A stretch of 64,000 nt of DNA from assembly GCF_009735585.1 (NCBI RefSeq), contig NZ_VJVW01000005.1:180648-244647 (forward strand), written 5' to 3'. The translations under genes and the position numbers were made by a program. Under the pieces are notes generated by a model that was given only the letters and a program-made list of their open reading frames with translations, was not told the origin of the DNA and ran no database searches. Positions 24,775 through 34,071 of this stretch are shown in pieces. Origin of the DNA: Christiangramia aestuarii. Its GTDB lineage: Bacteria > Bacteroidota > Bacteroidia > Flavobacteriales > Flavobacteriaceae. Position 1 is the stretch's first letter, and each line of letters begins with the position of its first letter.

Positions 24775-25596
24775 TTACTCTTCGTCTTTGACAAATGCTT
24801 CCATCACTTCCTGGCTTACTCCAGTATTGGAGAAACCACCATCGTGATAAAGGTTCTGAAGGGTAACTTTTTTTGTAAGATCTGAGAAAAGGGTCAAAGT
24901 ATACTCCGCGCATTCTTCTGCCGTAGCATTTCCTAGCGGGGACATTTTTTCAGCAAAAGCGATAAAGCCATCAAAGCCTTTTACACCCTGCCCGGCCGTG
25001 GTTGGCGTAGGAGACTGCGAAATGGTGTTCACCCTTACTTTCTTGTCCTTTCCGAAGAAATAACCAAAGCTACGGGCGATCGATTCCAGATACGCTTTAT
25101 TGTCTGCCATATCGTTGTAATCTGGGAATACTCGCTGTGCCGCCATATAACTAAGCGCAACAATACTTCCCCACTCGTTCATAGCATCTTTTTTGTAAAG
25201 CACCTGCATGGTCTTGTGAAAAGATACCGCAGAAACGTCCCAGCCTTTGGTAGTGAAATCATAGTTCATGTCTGTATAATGATTTCCTTTTCTAACGTTT
25301 ACCGACATTCCGATGGAATGAAGTACGAAATCGATCTTACCCCCTAAGATTTCTATGGACTTTTCTACCAGGTTTTCCAGGTCTTCCACTTTGGTCGCGT
25401 CTGCAGGAATGATCTCAGAACCGGTCTTTTCAGCCAGGTTCTTGATGCTACCCATTCTCATTGCAATTGGCGCGTTGGTAAGCACGAATTTACCTCCTTC
25501 TTCATGCACCTTTTCGGCAGTTTTCCAGGCAATGGAGTTCTCATCCAGCGCTCCGAAAATAATTCCTCGTTTACCTTTTAACAGGTTATATGACAT
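24775..25596 (-). CDS. fabI: Enoyl-ACP reductase
   Basis: This 273-residue short-chain dehydrogenase performs the last reduction of each fatty acid elongation cycle. The FabI-type cofactor motif GALDENSIAW replaces the usual GxxxGxG. VLHSIGM follows, and the catalytic Tyr and Lys are in YNDMADNKAYLES (YxxxxxxK spacing). SQSPTPTTAGQGVKGF is the substrate loop. Its promoter box lies at 25636-25643, so it can be transcribed separately from recN. Confidence 0.95.
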   Translation of the reverse strand: MSYNLLKGKRGIIFGALDENSIAWKTAEKVHEEGGKFVLTNAPIAMRMGSIKNLAEKTGSEIIPADATKVEDLENLVEKSIEILGGKIDFVLHSIGMSVNVRKGNHYTDMNYDFTTKGWDVSAVSFHKTMQVLYKKDAMNEWGSIVALSYMAAQRVFPDYNDMADNKAYLESIARSFGYFFGKDKKVRVNTISQSPTPTTAGQGVKGFDGFIAFAEKMSPLGNATAEECAEYTLTLFSDLTKKVTLQNLYHDGGFSNTGVSQEVMEAFVKDEE

Positions 25597-25635
25597 GTGA
25601 TTTTTATTTTGTGGTTGTTAAGCTTGTAAATATAG

Positions 25636-25643
25636 CAAAGTTA
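25636..25643 (-). promoter_or_regulatory. -7 promoter box of fabI
   Basis: TAACTTTG on the minus strand matches TAnnTTTG. It would give a leader of roughly 35 nt before the fabI ATG. Confidence 0.6.
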
Positions 25644-25761
25644 GTGGAAACGACTTAGCAGTATTTTGTATTCAGTAATCAGTATCTAAGAATTTGAAAT
25701 TTGGGGAACTGCTGATTTTTCAATTTATTGAAAACTACCATAAAATTTAGACATGCCTGTT

Positions 25762-25785
25762 GGATTGCATTTCGCTCACAATGAC
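25762..25785. repeat. Half copy of an intergenic repeat
   Basis: GGATTGCATTTCGCTCACAATGAC resembles the arms of the repeat at 10303-10378 (ATTTC, then a GCTC or GAGC core, then AATGAC). It lies in the 215-nt space between fabI and recN, which otherwise holds the fabI promoter and AT-rich sequence. Confidence 0.5.
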
Positions 25786-25812
25786 AATTTACTCACTACT
25801 AAATTCTCAATT

Positions 25813-27465
25813 CTAATTAAGCAAGGCCCTTGCATGAGCCCTGGCAGAATCACTTTTGGTGTTCCCGCCAAGCATAAGCGCCAGTTCCTCGATACGCTGC
25901 TCTTCTTCCAGCCTGATGATCTTGGTCTGGGTCGCGATCTCGTTATCTTCTTTAAAGATCTTAAAATGAGTGGCTCCCTTCCCTGCGATCTGCGGCAGGT
26001 GCGTAATGGCGATCACCTGCATAGTGTTACCCATTTTCTGAAGGATCTCACCCATTTTTTTAGCAATCTCACCCGAAACCCCCGTGTCTATCTCATCAAA
26101 TATAATGGTAGGTAGCTTGCTCTGTGCGGCAAGTATGCTCTTAACGGCTAGCATGATCCTGGAAAGCTCTCCTCCGGAAGCGGCTTTTTTGATCTCCTTA
26201 AAACTTCCACCCTTATTTGCGGCGAGATACCATTCCAGTTTATCCTGCCCGTTGGCCAGGAATTCTGTGCCACGTTCAAGTTCGATGTTCAGCCTGGCAT
26301 TTGGCATCCCCAGATCTTTCAGGATCTTCTCGGTTTGTTCAATAAAGGCCGGGATGATCTTCTGCCTGTTCTCGTGCAGTTTCCCTGCGATCTCAGACAG
26401 TTTCTCCTTTTGCAACTTTATCTCTTTCTGAATCTCTTCCAGGGCTGCGTCGGCATTTTCGGTTACGGAAACCTTCTGCCTAAGATCGCTCATGATATCC
26501 AGCAGCTCCTCGATATTCTCGGCATTGTGCTTTTTCTGAAGATTATAGATCACCTGCAGTTTCTGGTTCACCATTTCCAGCTCCTCGGGATTGGCCTCTA
26601 CCCTGTCCAGGGCATTGGTCATTTCTGCCTCCAGGTCGTCCAGCTCGATGATCGCACTTTGTACCCTTTCATGAAAACTCTCATAGCTGGCTGAAAACTG
26701 GGCGATCTTTGCAAGATGGGATCTAACGCTTTTGAGGCTTTCGAGGCTCCCTACCTCCTCCTGTTGTAATAAATTGATCGCTGAACTCAGATTTTCAGTA
26801 AGTTCCTCAACATTGTTCAGCTCCTCGTAACGCTCTTCCAGCTCTTCCAGCATTCCTGGCTTGAGATTTGCCTCTTCCAGCTCGTTCAACAGGAAAATAT
26901 TATAATCGTATTCCTTTGCGGCCTGGGATTGCTCCTCCTTTAGCTCCTCGAACCTGTTCTGTAAGATCTTATATTCCTTTAATTCCCTGCGATACTGCAA
27001 AATAACCGACTCATTCTTGGCAATAGTATCTATCACATTGAACTGGTAATCTGCATTGCCCAGGCTTAAGGTCTCATGCTGGCTGTGAATATCGATAAGG
27101 TAAGTACCTAGTTTCTGAAGGGCCGTGATCTTTACCGGCGTATCGTTTATAAATGCCCGGGATTTTCCCGAAGGCAATATCTCCCTTCTAATGATGCTTT
27201 GCTGCTCGTAATCGAGATCCTGTTTTTTAAAGAAATCCTCCAGTTTATAATTAGAGATGCTGAAGCTACCTTCGATAACGCATTTCTTGTTGGTATCCCG
27301 AATAGAGCTGAAATCTGCCCTGTCGCCAAGCAACAGACCTAAAGCTCCCAGCATGATAGATTTACCCGCTCCGGTTTCTCCGGTAATAATAGTAAAACCG
27401 GCCTTTAGATCGATATTTATATCTTCGATTAGGGCGTAATTCTTAATAGATAGAGATGTAAGCAA
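25813..27465 (-). CDS. recN: DNA repair protein RecN
   Basis: This 550-residue SMC-like ATPase acts in double-strand break repair. Walker A (GETGAGKSIML, about 30-40) follows the FTIITGETG opening. A long coiled coil rich in Glu, Leu and Lys spans about 155-365. The C-terminal ABC signature is in KAASGGELSRIMLA, followed by Walker B in PTIIFDEIDTGVSG and the late AITHLPQIAG. Length matches the family. It is the last gene of the bamD-rpoZ-coaBC-DUF4835-recN run. Confidence 0.96.
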   Translation of the reverse strand: MLTSLSIKNYALIEDINIDLKAGFTIITGETGAGKSIMLGALGLLLGDRADFSSIRDTNKKCVIEGSFSISNYKLEDFFKKQDLDYEQQSIIRREILPSGKSRAFINDTPVKITALQKLGTYLIDIHSQHETLSLGNADYQFNVIDTIAKNESVILQYRRELKEYKILQNRFEELKEEQSQAAKEYDYNIFLLNELEEANLKPGMLEELEERYEELNNVEELTENLSSAINLLQQEEVGSLESLKSVRSHLAKIAQFSASYESFHERVQSAIIELDDLEAEMTNALDRVEANPEELEMVNQKLQVIYNLQKKHNAENIEELLDIMSDLRQKVSVTENADAALEEIQKEIKLQKEKLSEIAGKLHENRQKIIPAFIEQTEKILKDLGMPNARLNIELERGTEFLANGQDKLEWYLAANKGGSFKEIKKAASGGELSRIMLAVKSILAAQSKLPTIIFDEIDTGVSGEIAKKMGEILQKMGNTMQVIAITHLPQIAGKGATHFKIFKEDNEIATQTKIIRLEEEQRIEELALMLGGNTKSDSARAHARALLN

Positions 27466-27523
27466 ATCGGTTAAAATTTGTGCTAAATATACGAGAGAAA
27501 AGTAATGAAATCAACCAAAAACC

Positions 27524-28414
27524 CTAGCGAATATTTCGCCAGTTTCTGGCATATCTCGGGGCGATATTATTTAGGGTTTCAACCAGCCCTGCGGTATCTC
27601 CAAAGGCAGGCCCTCCCGAGTAGATAGAAGAGATCTCATCTGCCTTAGAATCGAAAAAGGTTCTAAGCAAGAGGGAATTGTTCCTCCTGTTATTCATTAC
27701 CTCTAAATCGTTAAGCGCTTCAGCGATCTGGGTTTTTCCGGCCAGGATATCTTCGTGCATCACGTCAAGCCCCAGGCGATGATAATCATATAGAGCAGAC
27801 CTGTATTCGGCAAAAGTGTTCGCCAGCAGGTCTGTAATTAACCTGAACCTGGAACGCTGCCCGTCAGATCCCTTCCAACCGCGGTAATTGCCCTGTTGAG
27901 CATTGGTCACTATACGATTGGCTTCCTCGTAATAGGTAGTTCCGCCGTTAAGAGCAAAGGTATCTGCATCCATCCCTAGAATGGTGTAGATATAAAATGA
28001 GATCACAGAGACGAGATTCGATGTATAGGTGTTCTGGCTGTAATCCAATGGCTGATATTCGCGATAAGCAAAACTGAACTGTTCATCGTTAAAGTTGAAC
28101 ACAGGAGTTATCATGGAACTTCCGTATACCGGCCTGGAGGATTGTACCTGGATGGTGCCATTAAAATTCTCACCTTCAAAACTGGTGATGGTGATGAACA
28201 TGCTGCAATTAATTCGCTCATGTGGCTGGAATTTCCTTTCGGTCCAGGTGGTCTGATTCACGAATTCGGTAAGAGATCTTTCCAGGGTTTTAAAAACGGA
28301 AAGGTTGTTCTGCCCGGTCTGTTCAGCATTCACGATGATCTCACAATTGAGTTGCTGGGCCGTACACACCTGCAGGCCAACAAAAATCATTATGAAACTA
28401 AATATCTTATGCAT
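27524..28414 (-). CDS. DUF4835 family secreted protein (PorD-type)
   Basis: This 296-residue protein has a signal peptide (MHKIFSFIMIFVGLQVCTAQ). Its opening QLNCEIIVNAEQ, NYRGWKGSDGQRSRF and a C-terminal TFFDSKADEI stretch match DUF4835, a Bacteroidota-restricted family that some databases label as type IX secretion protein PorD. I recall that label without being able to check it. It overlaps the coaBC stop region by 8 nt. This fixed neighbourhood with bamD suggests an envelope role. Confidence 0.85.
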   Translation of the reverse strand: MHKIFSFIMIFVGLQVCTAQQLNCEIIVNAEQTGQNNLSVFKTLERSLTEFVNQTTWTERKFQPHERINCSMFITITSFEGENFNGTIQVQSSRPVYGSSMITPVFNFNDEQFSFAYREYQPLDYSQNTYTSNLVSVISFYIYTILGMDADTFALNGGTTYYEEANRIVTNAQQGNYRGWKGSDGQRSRFRLITDLLANTFAEYRSALYDYHRLGLDVMHEDILAGKTQIAEALNDLEVMNNRRNNSLLLRTFFDSKADEISSIYSGGPAFGDTAGLVETLNNIAPRYARNWRNIR

Positions 28415-29615
28415 TTATTAATTCTACGATCTCCTTTAAAATATCCCTGGCGACCTCGCTTTTTGTTTTCAGTTCGAAGTCTTTTTTCCTGTCCGGATAT
28501 ATGATGCTGATCTTATTGGTATCACCCTTGAATCCGGCTCCTTTATCGTTCAGTGAATTTAAAACAATAAAATCAAGATTCTTCTTTTTCAGCTTTTTTC
28601 TTGCGTTTTCCTCTTCGTTATTGGTCTCCAGGGCGAAACCTATCAGCTTCTGGGAGGCTTTCACCTGCCCGAGGCTAAACAGGATATCTTCTGTTTTAGT
28701 TAATTCCAGGCTCAGAGTATCATCGTTTTTCTTGATCTTTTTATCGGCCACCGTCTTAGCCTTATAATCTGCCACGGCCGCAGCAGCGATAAAAACATCT
28801 GCATTTCCAAAATTCTCATGGGCAGCTTCATACATATCCCTCGTACTGGTAACTCTTATCAAATCTATCCTTTTATCATCTAAATTTAGATGCGTAGGAC
28901 CAGAGATCAATACAACTTCAGCACCCATTTCGGCGGCGTTAAAGGCAATTTCATAACCCATTTTTCCACTGGAATGGTTTCCTATAAAACGTACGGGATC
29001 TATAGCTTCGTATGTAGGCCCGGCAGTAATGACCACTTTTTTACCTTTTAAAGGCAGGTCACGGGTAAAACGATCTTCCAGGAATTCTAAAATATCTTCA
29101 GGTTCGGCCATTCTTCCTTCACCATGCAGGCCACTGGCAAGCTCGCCGGTACCGGCAGGGATCATTATATTCCCATAAGCTTCCAGGGTCTTAAAACTTT
29201 TGCTGGTGGAAGGGTGTTTATACATGTCCAGGTCCATGGCAGGTGCAAAAAAGACCGGACATTTGGCTGAAAGGTAAGTCGCCAGCAGGAAATTATCGCT
29301 GTTGCCCGAAGCCATTTTAGAAAGCGTACTGGCAGTAGCAGGGGCTATAAGCATGAAATCGGCCCAGAGGCCGAGTTCAACATGATTATTCCATTTCGCA
29401 TTTTCATCCTCCTCATCTGTGAACGAGGAAAAGACCTCGTTTTTGGAAAGGGTGGAAAGTGTAAGCGGAGTGATAAATTCTTTGGCAGCAGGCGTCATGA
29501 CAACCTTTACCTCGGCACCTGCCTTTACAAATAAACGTACTAAAGAGGCAGTTTTAAATGCGGCAATACCTCCGGTAATTCCCAATAAAACCTTTTTGCC
29601 CTTAAGTACAGACAT
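28407..29615 (-). CDS. coaBC: Bifunctional phosphopantothenoylcysteine decarboxylase/phosphopantothenate-cysteine ligase
   Basis: This 402-residue fusion performs two steps of coenzyme A synthesis. The N-terminal CoaC half (about 1-180) is an FMN flavoprotein with GITGGIAAFK, the catalytic His in NNHVELG and the FFAPAMDLDMY motif. The C-terminal CoaB half (about 190-400) ligates cysteine; VVITAGPTYEAIDPVRFIGN and NHSSGKMG identify it, as does the AAVADYK motif. It is cotranscribed with rpoZ (15 nt upstream) and DUF4835. Confidence 0.96.
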   Translation of the reverse strand: MSVLKGKKVLLGITGGIAAFKTASLVRLFVKAGAEVKVVMTPAAKEFITPLTLSTLSKNEVFSSFTDEEDENAKWNNHVELGLWADFMLIAPATASTLSKMASGNSDNFLLATYLSAKCPVFFAPAMDLDMYKHPSTSKSFKTLEAYGNIMIPAGTGELASGLHGEGRMAEPEDILEFLEDRFTRDLPLKGKKVVITAGPTYEAIDPVRFIGNHSSGKMGYEIAFNAAEMGAEVVLISGPTHLNLDDKRIDLIRVTSTRDMYEAAHENFGNADVFIAAAAVADYKAKTVADKKIKKNDDTLSLELTKTEDILFSLGQVKASQKLIGFALETNNEEENARKKLKKKNLDFIVLNSLNDKGAGFKGDTNKISIIYPDRKKDFELKTKSEVARDILKEIVELINA

Positions 29616-29630
29616 ATTTGCTTCCAGATT

Positions 29631-29960
29631 CTATTCTTCGGTATCCTTAGTGTTGCGGTAGTAGATCTTGTCTTCTAACCATTCCTGGATAGCAAGCGAC
29701 TGTGGCTTTGGCAATCTCTCGTAGAATTTAGAAACCTCGATCTGCTCCTTATTCTCAAAGATCTCATCCAGAGAATCGTTGTAAGTAGCAAATTCATCAA
29801 GCTTTTCTAATAATTCCTTTTTGATCTCACCATTTATCTGGCCGGCTCTTTTAGCAACTATAGAGATCGCTTCATAAATATTCCCGGTTGGCTCATCTAC
29901 CTTGTTCCTGTCGATAGTTGTCGTGTTCACCGGTGCATCAATTTTCTTAAAATCCATCAT
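29631..29960 (-). CDS. rpoZ: RNA polymerase omega subunit
   Basis: This 109-residue protein matches the Bacteroidota form of omega, which helps RNA polymerase assemble. The conserved block is GNIYEAISIVAKRAGQINGE (about 26-45), followed by a Lys/Glu helix. Its position between bamD and coaBC is typical for Flavobacteriia. It starts 8 nt after the bamD stop. Confidence 0.9.
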   Translation of the reverse strand: MMDFKKIDAPVNTTTIDRNKVDEPTGNIYEAISIVAKRAGQINGEIKKELLEKLDEFATYNDSLDEIFENKEQIEVSKFYERLPKPQSLAIQEWLEDKIYYRNTKDTEE

Positions 29961-29968
29961 TCCTGTTA

Positions 29969-30778
29969 TTAAAAATTCTGTAACCTTTTATCTATTTCTG
30001 ATAAGGAGTCTTCCAGTTGCGGAATATACTCTCCTTCAGGATAATATTTTTTGTAAGCTTTGTAAAATTCTTTCGCTTCTTCCAGTCTCTCTTCCATCAG
30101 GAACTGAAAACTGTTTATCGCCAGTTTATACGCCGAGTCGAACCTGTAGTAATAGGCATCTTCCCTGAATGGGGACCCCGGGTAATCTGAAATAAAGTTA
30201 TTAAACGAAGCGATGGCCGCTTTATAGAATTCGGTATGGTGATATTGTTTGGCGATCTCGTAAGCTTTCTTCTCAAGCTTGATCCTTAATTCTGTAGCTT
30301 TTTCATTAGCCGACTCTACGAATTCACCTTCTGGATATTCATTCAGGTAAACCTGTAATTCTTCAATTGCTTTATGAGTATCTGTCTGATCCAGGTCATA
30401 CCTTGGAGACATATAGTAATGACTGGATGCCTTTTTATATGTAGCCTCCTCTGCCTTCTGGCTGTTAGGATATAATTGTAAAAATCTTTGGAACTGGAAA
30501 GGCGCGTTGATATAATCTCCCAGCTGGTAATACGTATCTGCCAGAAGGAAAACAAGTCGCTCTCCTTGTGGTTTGCCGCGAAATTCAGGTTCTATTTGCT
30601 CTAGCAGCCTTAAAGATTTTCTAAGCTTCTTATTGCTGTCTTCTGCTTTGCCTTCGTTATATAGCTCTTCTGCCGCGGTATACTTTTCAGCAGTCTCCGT
30701 ACTCTTAAGCAACTGTTGATACTCGCTACAAGAGACCGTCATCAATAGTAAACCTAAAACAAGAATTCCTTTTTTCAT
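29969..30778 (-). CDS. bamD: Outer membrane assembly lipoprotein BamD
   Basis: This 269-residue lipoprotein is part of the BAM complex that inserts beta-barrels into the outer membrane. The signal ends in a lipobox (LLMTVSCSEYQ). TPR repeats follow: YNEGKAEDSNKKL, LADTYYQLGDYINAPFQF and KAAIASFNNFISDYPGSPF. I start it at the ATG at 30778, not the longer frame at 30808, because a TATTTTTG promoter box at 30798-30805 overlaps that extension and the signal peptide begins exactly at 30778. Confidence 0.95.
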   Translation of the reverse strand: MKKGILVLGLLLMTVSCSEYQQLLKSTETAEKYTAAEELYNEGKAEDSNKKLRKSLRLLEQIEPEFRGKPQGERLVFLLADTYYQLGDYINAPFQFQRFLQLYPNSQKAEEATYKKASSHYYMSPRYDLDQTDTHKAIEELQVYLNEYPEGEFVESANEKATELRIKLEKKAYEIAKQYHHTEFYKAAIASFNNFISDYPGSPFREDAYYYRFDSAYKLAINSFQFLMEERLEEAKEFYKAYKKYYPEGEYIPQLEDSLSEIDKRLQNF

Positions 30779-30797
30779 GATACGTAAAAACATCTGG

Positions 30798-30805
30798 CAA
30801 AAATA
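30798..30805 (-). promoter_or_regulatory. -7 promoter box of the bamD operon
   Basis: TATTTTTG on the minus strand, about 20 nt before the bamD ATG at 30778. It probably drives bamD-rpoZ-coaBC-DUF4835-recN and rules out the longer bamD start. Confidence 0.65.
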
Positions 30806-30910
30806 CATTTTTTGTTACTATAAAAAAAAACTTTCCTAATCCTTACAAATAACAGCTTTAAGCAGCGATTATTGCAGGTATTTCAGGAAAGTTTTTTCTG
30901 TAGAGTTTAT

Positions 30911-31789
30911 CTAAAATCTATCCATAAAGTCATTGATCCTGGCCGTTAAAGCTTCAGAAGCTTCCACCAGCGGCAGCCTGAGATTGTTCTTCACCATTCC
31001 TTTTTTTGCCAGCAAGGCCTTGATCCCGGCCGGGTTACCCTCAGCGAAAATAAGGTCTATGGAAGGAGCGATCTTATAATGTAATTTATAGGCTTCAGCA
31101 ACGTTACTTTTAAGGCCGGCTCTCACCATATCTGAAAATTCCCTAGGCAGTCCCTGCCCGATTACCGAGATCACTCCTTTTCCTCCGGCCAGCGTCATTG
31201 GCAGGGTGATCATATCATCTCCAGAAATCACCTTGAAATCTTCAGGCACCATGCTTATGAGTTTCATGGCCTGCACGATGTCCCCGGCAGCTTCTTTCAC
31301 CCCGATGACGTTCTTGAAATTCCTGGCGATACGGTTTATAGTTTCCGGCAATATGTTAGAAGCCGTTCTTCCCGGTACATTGTAAAGGATGATAGGAAGT
31401 GGAGATGCCTCGGCCACCGCTTTAAAGTGACGGTAAATACCTTCCTGCGTGGGTTTGTTATAATATGGTGAAACCGAAAGGATGGCATCAAAACCATCCA
31501 GGTTAGATGTTTTCAACTCTTCTACCACTCCGGCAGTATTATTTCCTCCTACTCCCAGCATAAGCGGAAGTTTAGCTTCATTTGCCTTGATTACGGTTTC
31601 CTTTACCAGTTCTTTTTCCTCATGGCTAAGGGTCGCATTCTCTGCGGTAGTTCCCAGCACCACCAGGTATTCTATCCCGTTCTCGATCTGGTCTTTTACC
31701 AGCCCGGTAAGCGCGGCGGTATCTACAGACAAATCATCATTAAATGGAGTGATTAATGCTACTCCAGTTCCTACAAAGGATTCCATCAT
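30911..31789 (-). CDS. dapA: 4-hydroxy-tetrahydrodipicolinate synthase
   Basis: This 292-residue enzyme condenses pyruvate and aspartate semialdehyde, the first committed step to diaminopimelate and lysine. [12 protein letters not shown] opens it and [12 protein letters not shown] carries the catalytic Thr-Thr pair. The proton-relay Tyr is in ILYNVPGRT and the Schiff-base Lys in [10 protein letters not shown]. dapF lies elsewhere in this window. Its first base overlaps the last base of the DUF6913 gene, so the two are cotranscribed. Confidence 0.96.
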   Translation of the reverse strand: MMESFVGTGVALITPFNDDLSVDTAALTGLVKDQIENGIEYLVVLGTTAENATLSHEEKELVKETVIKANEAKLPLMLGVGGNNTAGVVEELKTSNLDGFDAILSVSPYYNKPTQEGIYRHFKAVAEASPLPIILYNVPGRTASNILPETINRIARNFKNVIGVKEAAGDIVQAMKLISMVPEDFKVISGDDMITLPMTLAGGKGVISVIGQGLPREFSDMVRAGLKSNVAEAYKLHYKIAPSIDLIFAEGNPAGIKALLAKKGMVKNNLRLPLVEASEALTARINDFMDRF

Positions 31790-32301
31790 TATTCTCTTTT
31801 AAAAATTCTATAATATTTTTTTATTTCCTGCTGAAAAATATCCAGGTCGGCAGCATGAACCTCAACCTGGTAAAGCCCGAAATTATCTGGGGCATTTCCA
31901 AATACCATTCCAGACCTCGCTTCAGCAGCCAGCAGTGAAGCAAGTTCCTGCTTATTACTGAAATAACAGACCAGAAGTTCAAATTCTTCTGCAAGGAAAT
32001 CCAGGATCTCCTGAGACCTGAACTTACCTGAAGCTGAAACTTCCCTGGTATCCAGCTTAATCACCTTAACCATGCCGGAAACTTCAAAATTGGCACCTAG
32101 AACCACCAACTTAAGCTCCTCCTTTTTAAAGCCTAATTCACCAGAGAGCTTCACCAACTTCTGAATGCTTTCCCCATCTGCGGCATCTGTAATTATCCCT
32201 ATTTTCCTATTTACATTCTCCCTTGAATTCTCCTTCCTATTTAAGGCTTTCCGAATTTTCCGGGAATAGATGGCATGTTTGAGTCTAACAGGGATCATCA
32301 T
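31789..32301 (-). CDS. DUF6913 family protein
   Basis: This protein of about 170 residues has a basic N-terminus ([15 protein letters not shown]), then a small alpha/beta domain with [13 protein letters not shown] and [17 protein letters not shown] stretches. I recognise it as the DUF6913 type found in Flavobacteriia; the function is unknown. The longest frame starts with TTG at 32319, but a perfect TACATTTG box covers that codon, so the ATG at 32301 (or 32298) is the likely start. It overlaps dapA by one base. Confidence 0.75.
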   Translation of the reverse strand: MMIPVRLKHAIYSRKIRKALNRKENSRENVNRKIGIITDAADGESIQKLVKLSGELGFKKEELKLVVLGANFEVSGMVKVIKLDTREVSASGKFRSQEILDFLAEEFELLVCYFSNKQELASLLAAEARSGMVFGNAPDNFGLYQVEVHAADLDIFQQEIKKYYRIFKRE

Positions 32302-32316
32302 TGATTTTTGGTGCGA

Positions 32317-32324
32317 CAAATGTA
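32317..32324 (-). promoter_or_regulatory. -7 promoter box of DUF6913-dapA
   Basis: TACATTTG on the minus strand, overlapping the TTG at 32319. It implies a leader of about 10 nt before the ATG at 32301. Confidence 0.6.
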
Positions 32325-32420
32325 AATAAATTAGATTAACAACAAGGGAGATAGTTCACCGGGAAGACGCGTAAATATTGGAATTTAACAGGTTTCCTCA
32401 ATTTGTATAAAATCTGAATG

Positions 32421-33119
32421 CTAGACCAGGTTTATAAGTTTCAGCTTCCTTTCCTTGGTTGAATAGAATTTGAAGGCCAGGATGATGGCGCTAAATTGAA
32501 GAAAACTTTTCAGTAAAAGCACGCTCGTATCTGGCAGGTAGAAAACTGACATATCTCTTAAAATATCTGCCACCACGATGGCCATGACCAGGGTAACGAA
32601 AAGAACCGATTTTCGGGAATAAGAATTGAGATAATAGATAAGCCCAACGATGACCAGCACCAGCAAGTTCAGGTAATACAGTGAGTAAAATCCAAATTCA
32701 ACGATCCCCGCGATCTTGCTTTCCAGTTCCTGAAAATGACGGTACACAAAAAAACAATTGGCCCCTATCATCATTAAGAAAAACAGGATCATAAAACGGT
32801 TAGCGGTTTCACGCTCGGTATACCTGTGTGCCTCCCGGGTAAGGAAAACATAAGAAGCCATTTGAAAGAACATAAGCATAAGGCCTGTGTACTGGGTGTC
32901 GTTAAAAAAACCAAGTATTTCGGCTATCACGCTAAAGCCTAAAAACAGGCTTACATTAAGGCTCTTTAAATTCAGTTTTCTGTAAAAACCGGCCAGCAAT
33001 ATGAAGTAAGCCGAGAGTTCAGCAACATTGGAGAGCCAGGAAATGTCGTAGATCAAAGCCCACAAACTAAGGATCAGCATAGGTACACATGCCAAAATAA
33101 AAACCTGACTTCGCTTCAT
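32421..33119 (-). CDS. Unrecognised multi-pass membrane protein
   Basis: This 232-residue protein is almost entirely hydrophobic, with about seven to eight membrane helices separated by short loops; the longest polar loop carries REAHRYTERETANR. I do not recognise the family, and no catalytic motif is evident. The gene is transcribed alone on the minus strand and diverges from the 5'-nucleotidase pair. A near-consensus TATATTTA lies shortly upstream of its ATG. A transporter or a 7TM sensor-like protein are both possible. Confidence 0.75.
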   Translation of the reverse strand: MKRSQVFILACVPMLILSLWALIYDISWLSNVAELSAYFILLAGFYRKLNLKSLNVSLFLGFSVIAEILGFFNDTQYTGLMLMFFQMASYVFLTREAHRYTERETANRFMILFFLMMIGANCFFVYRHFQELESKIAGIVEFGFYSLYYLNLLVLVIVGLIYYLNSYSRKSVLFVTLVMAIVVADILRDMSVFYLPDTSVLLLKSFLQFSAIILAFKFYSTKERKLKLINLV

Positions 33120-33278
33120 ATATAATTAATGAGGTGGGTAAATATAAAAAAGAATATAGATTTTTAAGATTTTTTTAACCTTAAGCCAATATGCTTATTT
33201 AAATTTTCTTTACGAGTTTATCAAGCCTAGGCTGTGTGTGGCTATTTTTCAGGAAAAGCAGATTGGATTTTTTGTTTT

Positions 33279-33286
33279 TATATTTG
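33279..33286 (+). promoter_or_regulatory. -7 promoter box of the 5'-nucleotidase pair
   Basis: TATATTTG lies 17 nt before the ATG at 33304 and inside the longer reading frame that begins at 33238. This supports the shorter start. Confidence 0.65.
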
Positions 33287-33303
33287 CAAAATATTTCAAG
33301 CCC

Positions 33304-34068
33304 ATGAACAAGATTCAAATCATTCTACTTTCCTCTTTTCTCGTCCTGGCTTCCTGCAAGGAAAACAAAACCGGGAATATTGTTGTGACAGAGACCAGAT
33401 CAGAAAGAATTCCCATAGATAATGAACTTGAGGGAGATGAAGAGATCACTAAATTCATTGCTCCTTTCAAGGAACATCTTAACCAAACCCTGGATTCAGT
33501 AATAGCCTACAACCCCAAGCTTCTTTCCAAGAACGACGGAGACCTGAACACGGCGCTGGGAAATCTAATGGCCGATATAGTTATGGTACAGGCCAACCCC
33601 GTAATCAGGAAAAGAGCAGGCAGGGATATAGATTTCGTTCTTCTAAACCATGGCGGGATTAGAGCTGAACTGCCGGCCGGAGGTGTTACAACCCGTTCGG
33701 CCTATAATTTAATGCCATTTGAAAATGAGATCGTAGTAGCTGAGCTTAGCGGAAAAAAGGTAAAGCAGCTGTTAAGATACCTGGAAAAAGCGAAAAGAGC
33801 GCACCCGGTGAGCGGTATCAAAATAAAAGCCAATAATGATTACAGCATTTTTGAAGCCCGTGTAAAGGGAAAAGAGATCAGCGAGGATCAAACCTACCTC
33901 GTAGCAACTTCAGATTATCTTTATAATGGAGGGGACAATATGAAGTTCTTCGAAGACCCGGTAAATCTGTATGGCGCAGATTACAAGATAAGGAATGCCC
34001 TTATCGATTATTTCAAGAAGGTAGATACCATCAAGACCAGTATAGACGATCGTTACACTAGAGAATAG
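33304..34068 (+). CDS. 5'-nucleotidase C-terminal-domain lipoprotein
   Basis: This protein of about 254 residues has a lipobox signal (SSFLVLASCKEN). The rest matches the 5'-nucleotidase C-terminal substrate-binding domain: GNLMADIV, the FVLLNHGGIRAELPAGGVT block and an ATSDYLYNGGDNMKF stretch. It carries no metallophosphatase domain. That domain is encoded by the next gene, 3 nt downstream, so one UshA-like enzyme appears split in two with the C-terminal half first. The partners probably act together in the periplasm on nucleotides. Confidence 0.88.
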   Translation: MNKIQIILLSSFLVLASCKENKTGNIVVTETRSERIPIDNELEGDEEITKFIAPFKEHLNQTLDSVIAYNPKLLSKNDGDLNTALGNLMADIVMVQANPVIRKRAGRDIDFVLLNHGGIRAELPAGGVTTRSAYNLMPFENEIVVAELSGKKVKQLLRYLEKAKRAHPVSGIKIKANNDYSIFEARVKGKEISEDQTYLVATSDYLYNGGDNMKFFEDPVNLYGADYKIRNALIDYFKKVDTIKTSIDDRYTRE

Positions 34069-34071
34069 GAT

